A stretch of DNA of 64,000 nt from Latrodectus hesperus (Eukaryota > Arthropoda > Arachnida > Araneae > Theridiidae). Position numbers and translations under genes: made by a program. The notes under the pieces were generated by a model. That model saw only the letters and a program-made list of their open reading frames with translations, ran no database searches and was not told the DNA's origin. Below are positions 1 through 11,900 of this stretch, in pieces; positions within the stretch are counted from its first letter, which is position 1, and every line of letters starts with the position of its first letter. Where the stretch lies: NCBI GenBank assembly GCA_037975125.1, contig CM075853.1, positions 58,369,591 through 58,433,590 on the forward strand. The letters are read 5' to 3'.

Positions 1-242
1 ATATTTTCTTAAGGAATGCTAAGGTTTATGTTGCCAACTGTAAAAGGAGAATTCAATTTTTACAGTTATAGAGATCTAGCCGACCAGATATTTTAGCAGA
101 AGTGTTTTTGAAGATTTATTAAGTTTGTGTTTTTGGAGTGTTGTTTTCATTGCTTGTGTAGGAGTTCTTGATGGAGGAATTTTTAAATAAAATTAATTTG
201 AAATACTCTAAATGCTGATACTGACAACATTTTTAGCAATCA
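1..242. other. Sequence upstream of the Hook start codon
   Basis: Either 5' untranslated leader and promoter or the end of an intron. AT-rich, no CpG-rich promoter and no clear TATA or initiator that I would defend. TACTGAC at about 219-225 followed by TTTTTAG (to 236) looks like a branch site and acceptor. Confidence 0.4.
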
Positions 243-275
243 ATGGCTGGATTAGCTGGTAGCCTTATTCACTGG
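243..275 (+). CDS. Hook: Hook exon 1 (first coding exon seen)
   Basis: Eleven codons, M-A-G-L-A-G-S-L-I-H-W, end at donor GTAAG (276). Human HOOK3 has SLLTW|IQTFN at the matching place, and exon 2 here resumes with VKTFN, so the splice is phase 0. An in-frame stop TAG lies at 234-236, so the ATG at 243 is the only start if this is the first exon. That same TAG follows TACTGAC and a short T run, so it could instead be an acceptor, giving CAATCA as two extra codons joined to an upstream exon. The start codon context is only moderate (T at -3, G at +4). Confidence 0.8.
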
Positions 276-3200
276 GTAAGATTTTAGTAAAATTATATTA
301 CTTCCTTCTCCAAGGATTAGATTTACTGTAAAATTGATGCTAATTTCTATTTTTACAAATGTTATTTTGTGTCATAATATGTTTGAATGAAAGGATTTGT
401 GAAAGTTTGATTTATTTAATTAATTAAAAGAAATTTTTTTTAAATCAATGTTAAGTTATTCAGGCACTTTTGAATCTGATAATATTTATTCCTTGTTTGT
501 TTTCCTTTACATACTTTAGTGATGGAAATTTTTTTATAAGTAATTGGATTATTTTTAAGAAGTACACTAATTCTTAATGCCTTACAAGCATAATATATTA
601 AATCTTTTATTTTAAGTGTTCTTAATACCTACATAATACATTTTGTGAAAGTAGTTTCTATTTTTTATAATATAATATTAGAATTATCTAAAAATATTTG
701 AAGATAACTATGTATTTAATACTCGTGTTTAGTTTTAATAAAATAATTTTAAGAAGAAATATGGAATTAAGGGTAAAAAATGAAAATAATCAGGTAGAAG
801 GAAAAAGTAATTACTGTCCTTTGGAAATATGGTTCAACACTATTTTTAAAAGCTCTTAACATTTTAAAATGTGTAGTAAAGCTTATATTTCTCTTATTCT
901 TATGCATTTTACATATGATTATCCTCTTTTAGCATTTTTCCTAATTATTACTGCACATTTAATAGTGAAGTTATATGATGCTGTATTTAGGTTATATATT
1001 ATTTCTGAGTTATCTCTTATTTTTGCTCAGACACGCAAATAACATATATTGCTTTTATAAGCTTTTAAAGGTTTAATTTAGGTAGAATACTTGTTAAAGA
1101 TAAATACTTGTACCTCTAAGTTAACTTCCATAAGAACACAAAAGGATTAGTTTTTTATCCATCTTTTTTACATTAAATGAGCTCTCAATGAAGCTTTTAA
1201 ATTTATTTAAAAAATTGTTCTTACTGTATATATATGTGTGTGTGTGTGTATACCCAGACAACCACATGAAAATCCACACGATATCCCAGAGATCTCTCTC
1301 AGACATTTATTTAGACATTGCTTTGTCTCTTAGATATCCACAAGATATCCGAATATCTTTGTTATGTCCATCAGTTAACCAAAGGGTCATAGCAAATGGA
1401 TATCATGTGGACATTTGGATATTGCATCAGCCTTTAACATAAAAACAATATGTATGAAGTCAAAAATTCAAAATTAATTTCTTTATAAGCATTCTTAAAT
1501 TTTAACAAAACTACTGATTTTCAAGATACTTATTTTTTATTTAATGTAGATAATAAATATTTGGTATTTTAATCTCAGTTTCAATAACTTCTGCTCCTTA
1601 GAAATTCCTATTCCTTAATTCATATATTTTTCTTTAAATAGTGTAAATTTATCAATAAAAACCATCACAATATTTATTTTAAGATCTAATAGTGATTGCA
1701 AAAGATTTTCTTACAAAAAAGTTCTAGTTTAAATTTATTTCTTTTAATTTGATACATTATCCAGAAGTAATATAAACTATTGCAATAAAGAAATATTAAA
1801 TCTTAGAATATGCACAATTTTATGTTTGTAGTATAAAAAAGTTTTTAACTTTAAACATAAAAACAGCAAAAATCTACATTTTAATAATAACAAGTATATA
1901 CCATGAGAGTAAATTAGGTAAACAAATATCAGAACGCAGTGTTTATTGAGAAAATTTATTTTTATTTAATCATGATGAAAACATTAACAAAGTGACTACT
2001 AAGTGTTCTTTCCTTGCAAACTAAACATCTAACTTCTCTGGTTCTCAGCTCTAACCATACCAAGAAAGAAAAAACTAATGAAACATTAACATGAGTAAAA
2101 ATTAATTATATTTTGCAATTCAATTTTTAATAATAAGAGCACTTAAAATATATATAATGAGGGCAGTTGATAAAAATCTACTATAATCATTTATTTATAA
2201 GACACTTGTAAATTAAAACGTAACTAACATTCAAAATATATTTTTGACAATTGAAATAAGAAAAAAAAATTTGCTAACTTTTATAAACAGAACACTATTT
2301 GGCAGTCTTCACATAACAAATGTTTCAAAGTTGATATTACCAACCTTAACAGTGGTTAAATTATTTTAAATTTTTTCATGTGATAAAATACTAGTCAATA
2401 ATTAATTGCATAAAATGTCATAAATAGTAAACTTCAAAATTTATCTAAATCTATCAGATGTTTCATTAAAAAATTTAAACATAATGTAACTATTAAATAT
2501 CAATCTAAAAATAAATTCTAAAGTGAAGAATCCTTGTAGAAAATTAAATATTGCCAATCAATCTGTCAACAAATACATTGATGACAAAAAGAAACAAGCA
2601 TTTGTATTTTATTAGCCCAAAAGTAAATTATAAATAAATATTGTTTTAAGTGCAATACACATTTATATTGCAAAAATAACATACACAGCCAATGAATTAA
2701 AATCAAAATTTCCTTACAATTAATACTAAAATAACATCTTACTTTTTAATTTAAATTATAAATATTTCCAAATGTATACTCACTTTTGTTTCTAAAACTA
2801 TAAAAATTGATTTTTTTTTCTGGTAACAGTGGTGCTTTTAAAAGGATGTTTATTCTTAAAAAAGTGACCTATTTTGCAAAATAAACTCGCAAATAATCAA
2901 AATTAAGCAATAATCACAAAAAAGAAATTTTTGTCTGCTCTTACCAACATCATTACAGAGTATTTGACATCAATTTAAATAATAATTTTGTTCATTCTCC
3001 TTCTTAGTTCAATTTATTACTTCACACAAGCATCCAATTTCAATATTACAAAGTAAAAATATGTAAACAAAAGGTGTGATATTAATATTGTACACATATA
3101 ATGGAGAATACAAATTACTTGAGAAATATAATTAGAAAATAAAAGTTTTAATTCATAAAATTTTTTTTTCAAAATTAGACTATTCCTTTTAATATAGTAA

Positions 3201-6200
3201 AACTACTTAAAAAAATCACCAAGTTTTTAAAATATAACTAAGCCCAGTAAAGTAAACCAAAATTTATAACTTGAGTTTTCATTAGACCATTGAAAACTTA
3301 ATTTTAAGAATGATAAGATTTGTAAGCCTTTATGTAAACATTTTTAGTGCTTTAATGCAAGAAGATAATTTAATAATTAGGAAAACCCTGTTTTATAATA
3401 CTACTATATTAGCTATTTCTATTTGTGAATAACAAAATTTTTTCATTTCAAATACAAATATAAATTCAAAATTATAAAAAAGAAGATTACAATATATTTT
3501 GACTTTTATAGCAGATATTTTTGATGAATGACTCTCTCAATATAATTTCAACAGGGTTTGGTGTAGAATCGGGTACCACTTGGTTTGGTGATACATTTCG
3601 GCAATAAACTTTAATCTCTATTAATCCTGGTAACCCTATTTTTGTATAGCTTTTGTGTAGTATTTTTGTATAGCTTTTGTGTGTTATGTGTAGTGTCCCA
3701 TTTTGGCGTAAAAAACATTGCCAAAGAATCATGTGGTACCCAGTTGTAAACTTTTACTTTTTAGCATTTACTTCTAATTTCTGTTTACCATATTTGAAAT
3801 AATGAAACCTAGAAGTGGGAGCAAATGAATAGCTTTAAACTATAAATTATTTCCTAAATGAAACAAAAATGTTATTTCCTGGCAACCAGGAAGTACGAGG
3901 TTCTGTAAACAATAGAAAATTATATACAATGCAAGCTTATTACTTTGAAGAAACATTCCTGTTTGGTTATAGTTCTAATAACTTTTTGGCTTTTGCACCA
4001 CAAAATATTAAAAAAATTTAAGATGTCAACTACAGAATTAAAAAAAAAATGTTTTGACTGGAAGTATAATATTAAATTTAGGTTGTCCATTTAAAAAGTT
4101 TTTCCTGGTTGTTAAAACGATGAATTTAAAACCCATATTTAGTTTTTTTAGAAAATGAATAGTGGCATAAGTTTTGTTAATCGTACATTTTAAAACACTT
4201 ATTATAAAATTACTTTATTTTAGCTTTCATTAAACACACTTTAAGGAACAAAAAATGATTTGGTTTTAACTTGATAGATTTGCACCAACTTTCCATGTTG
4301 ACAGTATTATAATGCTTTCTTAAAACACATATGATTTGATTGAATACAATAATAAACACAGAATTAATATTATGGAAACAGTGTTACAGAATATTGATAG
4401 TAATAATTTTATTTCTAAAGTTTTCCTAACAAGTCTTTAAAATAAATCTTTTAAAGTTATATATACTATAATTCTATACATTTTGATACATATGCTTAGA
4501 TATTGATTTTAAAACTTGGTAATAATTAATTAAAAATTTTTATTATTTAGAATGCCTAAATGATATTTTAAGGTATCTAATGGACATCCAAGTAAGGATT
4601 TAATGTCAATTCAAATGTCCATGGATCATTTAGGATTTCCATGGACATTTGAATTTTGGATATTTCATGGATGTATTGTAGATGTAATACATATCTGGAT
4701 ATGAATTGGACTTGATTTGGATATCTCTTATATATTTGTGGTTGTGTGTGGGTATATATATGTATATATATATTTGTTTTTTTTTATTTTTAAGAAATAT
4801 TAAACTTCAGTTTTCAATTTATCATATTAAACTGATGCCAAAATTATCAATGATAAATTATTTTATTGTGAAAAAGGTATCTTGCGTTGTTTTATTGGTG
4901 TTGAAAATTTGTTTTCAAATAAAATTTAATTTAGGTTTGAATTTAAGGCTGTACAAAGCTACATTTTAATTTGTCATGTCGGGGGGTGGTGTGTCTCGCC
5001 TCTACATTGTGCCCCCTAGACGCCTTTTGGTAACCGAACGAGACACACTTTCTTCACTGCAGTCCAATACCCTGTGTCCTTCAGGAGCTTTTATGGACTT
5101 TATTCATTTGACAAGCTGTCCTGGGCTTTATTTTTGAACTATTTACCCGACAACTTTTACAATAAGGCTAATTTTTATTGGGCTGGCTCGACGTAGGATA
5201 AAATAAAATTGTCATGTTAAGTAAAATTTACTATTGAAGTTTTTTTTTTTGCTTTCTTTGCCATTTACATATTGAATATACTTGGAACAAAATGCTGTTG
5301 ATATGCAGTAGAACCTTATAAACTCAACTAAAAAAAAAAGAAGTTTTGAAAAACTATCACTTTAATTTATCATGCTTATACCATGACATTTTTTTTTTGT
5401 TTACATGAATTAACTAAGAGTAATGGAATTTTTCGTATTGCTAAATTGTAGGTTTTGCTTTATATACAAATATGCTAATCTTGCAAGAAAAGTATGTTTC
5501 GTTAACAAGTGTAAGCTAACTGATTGTCATCCAATATAATATTTAGCGTGATATCAAGAAATAGTTAAAACTATTGTATTGCTAGTTTCAACTTACATCT
5601 GATGTTATTTTGCATTTTCTTGATTGAAAAATATTCCTTGTGCTTCACTGACTGAGTGATATTTTTAATGTCTTGGTTACTTGTTTGAAGATCATAGATT
5701 TTTTAAAAATATTTCTCCAACTTATATTTGAGCCTTAAATTTTTTAGGAAAAATGCATTCTAATCTTTTAAAAATAAATGTACACTATTTTAAAATCACT
5801 GTCAACTCCTCTTAATTTTAAACACGGCATATTTTTGGCAAAAGTTTTAAATTTTATGTGCATTTTTTAAGAAAAGAAAAAATCATTGTGATTTATGCTT
5901 GGATTGGCCATAAAGAAATATTTGCTATGTCAAAATTGTTTCATTTCTTGTTAGTATTTTATGCATTTTAATAACTGATAAAGTTTGGTATAGTAAAATA
6001 AAAATATTAGACATTGTTACTGGCTTAATATGGGAAGTTAGAAATGTATTGGTACATGAAATATTATTATATACTCTGTTGCACAAGTTCATTTGCAAGT
6101 ACAATGTAATTGTTTAAGTAAGCACTATGACTCAAGGCTATGAAGTAGCATAATTTATTTTATAAATGGATAATATCTGTTTATAAAAGTAGTTTAGAAA

Positions 6201-8885
6201 TGTGAGTGAATTAATTGCAAGGGTTTTTAGATTCTGAATTTGATAATAGTTTGAAAAACATCTTAATTCAGTTCTTTTAGAAAAAACATTGAGATTTTCA
6301 ACAGTGCCATTGTAAGACATTATATATTATGCTATTAATTTTTTTATACCATAGTTGCAATCCTAGTCAAAAATATTAGAAATATTTGTTACATGAATTT
6401 TTCTATTATAAGATTGAATTTTAGACATGTATTGGTTAAATACTCATTTTTTTAAATGCTACTTTCAAAGAAATCTAATTTTTAAAAGTAAACTTAAATT
6501 TTATAGACTTTTCTTTCACTTGTATTGAATAATAATATTTATATTTTATTAATTAAGTACAGTCATATTTGAATGATAGATAATAATCAAAGATTTCATT
6601 AACATTTTCTATAGTTAAAGTATCGTTAGCCATTTGAGCTTGAGTTTAACAGTTTATGCATTTGAATTGGATGTTGTGGATGTTTGTAATGGTTTCACTT
6701 TAAACTGTAGGTTCTGGATCTTTATAAATATTTTTACCACACTAAAAGAAAATTGTTTTTGAATATTTATATATACAAAAATTTAATAACACTTTCCTTA
6801 AAACTGCTAAAACACATAAAATATTATACTTGCACTAATTATGTAAAAAATATCCATGTGACTCTAAATTATAAATAATTATTTTATTTCTTATTCAAAT
6901 CAGATTTAATTTAAGCATAAAATTAAAAAAAAATACTTGTATAAAACATATTTTTATTTTCAAAGTAAGTTAACAGCTGAATTGTCAGTGTTCTATTTAA
7001 TTGAATAGAGTACTAATTAATTCAGCAATTTGTTTGCCTTATCTTCACTTAATGGTATTATTAATTCTGGTGGTTCAGAATCCATTTTAAACTATGGATT
7101 TCCAATGAATTTCTTTTTGTGTGCTAAAAGTAATTAAGGAATCAACTAAAATTTCAAAGAATTTAGCAATTTGAAAACCCTTACTTTTCATTTAATTATA
7201 TAATTTAAAAGAAACCTTTGACATTATGGTATTGCTTCATATTTCCAAGCCACAGGTTTGAGGTTCAATTGTCACATTATACGGAATCGATTCATCCCTT
7301 ATTCCCTATCACTGCGTTCGTGAAACTGTGCACCAACCATGTTTGGGAACTAAAAACTGGAGATTTTGCATTAGGTTGACCATCTAACCAAGACATATGC
7401 TTCACACCCTAAGGCCTTTGTTCAAGAAAATACTTATAGGCACTGTATGTCTTGGCCCCCATGGAGGCTGTCACCACTGAGTTTAGTATATAGTTTAAAA
7501 ATTAAAGTATCTCTGTGTACTTTAAATAAATTATCTTTTTGCATTAAAATGTATTTATATTATTTGTTAGGTGAAAACATTTAATATTGAAGGAGTGCCA
7601 GGTACAGTTGAAGATTTTACTGATGGAGTTATTATTTCAAAAGTTCTAAACAACATGTAAGTAGGTAGCTCTTTCCTAAATTTATGATAATTCAAAGAAA
7701 AAGGAAAACAATGTAGGGAAGATTAACATATTGGTAACATTTATTTATAAATATTAGGTTTTCAGTTAATACTTCGAACTTTTTTAATTTCTTAGTTTTT
7801 AGGAGATATTTAAATAAAAAATAATAATCTCTTAAAATGACTTTTGCTTTTCATATATGTATATATACTCTTATACCCTAAAAAAGTTTATGTGTGTCAA
7901 ATATAAAATTGTTTTTTTTCCAAGATTAAATTCTAATATATATTATCATATTTTGTTGCTAATTTGTAAAGATTTCCATTCTTTAATTTAATTATTTTTT
8001 CTATATTATCAGATCACTATAATCCTACTTTAGCTTACCGCTTGGGATAATTTCTATTTTCATGCTAATTGAAGCAGTTTAATTTTGTGTTATAAGTTAG
8101 GTTTTATGACAAAATGCTTGAAAATTAATTTTTCTTGATTTATTAGAATATATTTGAAAAATATAAAAGAAAATATACAAAACAGTTTAAACAATGCCAT
8201 TTATTTGTGTGATTAATAGCATACATATGGAATCATTTTTTTTTCTTTCATTTCAAATAAACCAGCATTGGTATGTACATTTAAAAAAGTGTCCTATGTT
8301 GTGCTTGTGAGCAGCAAACCTAGGTCAATAATTTGAATAACATAATTTTTAGTTTTTGACTTTTAATCAACCAGAATGGCACACACTTTTAAGAATATCT
8401 CACTAATGCTACTCTGCAAGGGTCAACTACTGAGAAATAAAACTAAATTAATGATATGAATGATATCATTTTTTAAATAATATTTGGTGTGTTTAATAAA
8501 TTGAACTGTGACATATACCCTTAAAAATCATTGTATGTGGGACTGCTGAGTAGGAATCAGTTGAACAATAGCACTAAACAATAAATTGAAAACCATTATT
8601 TCTTATAAAAACTTATAAGAATGAAAGATCTATATCCAAATTTCTTTATCATGTTTAATTTTACAAGTAAGATACTTAATGCATATACTAAGTAGAGATC
8701 AATAACCAAGCAATAAAAACAAATTAAATTGAGGAAAAATATTATTAAAAATAATACAAGCTTAAAAAGCATTGTAAGTTTGTTTTTAATTAATCATCAA
8801 AAAGCCCATACTTCAAAATTTCTGCATGAATATTCAAACTAACTAGATAGATTAGTACAAATTACTTATGACTGATTTTTACTAA

Positions 8886-8976
<91 letters not shown>

Positions 8977-11900
8977 AAATTTACAACATCAATTTCAAAT
9001 TAATAATATGAGCTAATAAAAGTTGATCTCAAATATTTCCAATTTCAAATTAGATTAACTTAAAATTAAAATTTTTTCAAAATTACATTTAATCTATAAA
9101 TGTTAACTTTCAAACTTCTAAAAACTTAATGAAGAATATCTTGTAAAATGCAAGGATTGTCAGAATAGCAATCAACTTGTGTACACATTAGAATCTGTCA
9201 TAAAACCACTCAACACACTTTCAAACTTCATTATATTAAATAATCTATTTTAACATTGTAATCCTCTGAGTTAGCACATTTTACTCTTGGTGATCAGGTG
9301 AGTTCATATAAGATTCAACCCATGCTAATTATTCTCTATTTCTTCATTTGTACACAAAATTACTGTATCATATTAAAATGGGGTTTGTCAACCTGATCTA
9401 AAATCGGGAAGTCTTTAAATATAATTACTTTTTAAGTAACAAAAGCTTTGTTACTTTTTAAAGTCATTTAAACAAATTTTGGAAAAAAAATTCATGGCTA
9501 GTTATACAATGTCCATGAGATTCTGTTAAATTATTTTCATAAATTGTATTTCTTAGGATTATACAAATAATGGAATGACAATTATAGATGCAAATACTAA
9601 GCTGTTTCAATGACAACATTAATAAAATATTTTTATCCTTAGAAATTATCCAAAGAAGGAGTATTAGTTAAATGCAATGATATTTTTAAATTCTCATTTA
9701 CAAATAAAATTTAAAAAATCTTTTTTTGTGAACTCATTTTCATGCAACTTTTGTTTGCACTTATTTTCATTGCCTTAATCCTAGTATATGTAATGCGGTG
9801 AATTTGGCAAGATTAGTTGTGTTTGGTCATATTATAGAGAATGATAAAGTTAGCCATCTGCTTTTCATCCTACAAGTTAGTATGGATTACAAATGCACCC
9901 AATCTGTTGATTACTGTGTCATAATGGATTCTTTTGGTGATTCTATGACGTATTCTAATCTGCACAATTTGTTTGCAGTTTTAGTCACCCTTAAAAACTA
10001 TGCTGTATGTTTTGTGTTTTTAAGTTTGTTTTTAAATGATTGTGTATATGAAAATTTATGTAGTTTTTATAATTAAAAAGTTTTTTATGTTATTTGGATG
10101 ATATAATTTTGTAAAGTTGCTTAATTTGTAATTTTTATAGTCTTGAAAGATATTTTCTAAATTGAATTAATATTTTTAAAATTATTTTTTCATTTTTTTA
10201 AAAATTTGGAGTGAGAGAGAAATTGGTTTGGTAAAATATTTTACTTTGTGTTATTCCAGTTAATATACTATTTTATGTTGTAAAATATGTGTAATTTATT
10301 AAGTACAGTGCAGAAATATTTGAGATATTTCTTGTTGAATAATATTACTCTATTAATTAAATCTAGACTAATGTGTTATTTTAACATGGGTGCCAGTGCT
10401 CCCCATTCAATTAGATCCCTGAGTTTTCATAAAAATAGTGTTATTGATTTAGATATATATTCAGTTGCCAATACTTGCTTAGCTTTGCTATATATGGTGT
10501 ATTTTTAAAGTGCTGTATTCTTTTGATTAATTAAAAGGAAATTAATTTAATATTATGATTATATTTTACTGTTCAATTACGTATAATAGTATGGACTTTA
10601 AGAGGTTTGTATTTGTTATGCAATATGTTATGTATTCTGTAAAATATGTACAGTTAAATATGTAGCCTTTAGTTTTGTTGTTCTTTACTAAGTTAATGTT
10701 ATAAAATATTTGAAATTTGGATACTTGTAGTCGAGAATAAAGTGTGATTGGGATATTCAAAGTTAAAGATGGAACGCGATTGGGATTTTGAAAACTAGGA
10801 TTTTACTATGACCTGTTGTTGTTGATTTGGAAATATTTGGTGGGTTATTGCTTTTTAAATATTTTGCAATTGGAAATCTTATAATTTTGCCATTGGTAAT
10901 GTTTTTGAAAAAAACCAAAACAAATTACATGATAGGATTTTGTTTATTTTATAATTATGAAGCTTATGGTTAAAGAACAGTATTATTCTTAAAAATGAAA
11001 GTAAGCAGAACACTCTTAGTTCAAGACTATAAGAATGCTTACAAACAGAACAATTCGATAATGTCAATACATGTATGTGTGTATAAGTGTGTCGTCCCAT
11101 TTTTGAATAAAATAATTATTACACTCCGAATGCTTCAATGAACATTACTATAAAATACACTACAATAAATTAGTGACGAGGATAAGCAAAATATATCATG
11201 GATGCAGAACAATTTGCATCTTTATTAAAGGTAATTATAACAAGTAATGATCGACTTGCCGATATTATTTTGAAACAAGAACGAAGTAAGGACATTCCAG
11301 ATCATCAAGTAAATGGTACAATAACATTTTTATCAAATTTCAAATGTTTTAATTCTTCAACAGAAACATTTTTGCAATATAAACAAATATTTCAAAATTA
11401 TTTACAAATCAGAAATGTTTTTGAAGATAAAGATTTGTGTGTTAAAATACTACTGAACTGCATTAGATCTAAACGTTATAATCTCTTGTGTTCTTTAATT
11501 GCACCTAAAATTCTGAATAATTTATAGTATGATGAAACAATTTCTGTTCTTGAAAAGCATTTATGTTCTAAATCTAATTTTATTATCGAACAACACAGAT
11601 TTCTATCTCATTTTCAAAACGAAAACGAAAGTGTTTCTGATTATGTTGCTGCACTTTGAAAATTTACTTCTACTTGTGATTTTAATTGTGAATGTAAAAA
11701 ATCTGTTGCTAATTTATTTTTGAGAGCACAGTTTATTAGAGGATTAAACGATGACTTTATTTGAGAGAAACTTTTAATGGTTTCAGATCTAACATTCGGT
11801 GTAGCTGTTAAACAAGCTTTAGCCTTAGAAGCTTTGAAAATAAACAACCGTGAATTATCGAAACGCAATTTTAATGGAAAATCAGATGAAGTTAAAAGTA

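Larger units (their letters stand above)
276..7570 (+). other. Hook: Hook intron 1
   Basis: 7295 bp, AT-rich. It holds the inverted repeat pair (1228-1435 and 4560-4775), a tandem 24-bp duplication (3637-3684), a 229-bp retroposon-like insertion (4980-5208) and SINE-like copies near the 3' end. The stretches 1440-3600 and 5220-6600 show nothing recognisable. Confidence 0.85.

Noticed and set aside
9798..10508. Open frames of 92 and 73 codons upstream of the LTR element
   Set aside because: No recognisable domain, extreme hydrophobic/AT codon content and no splice fit with Hook; most likely chance frames.
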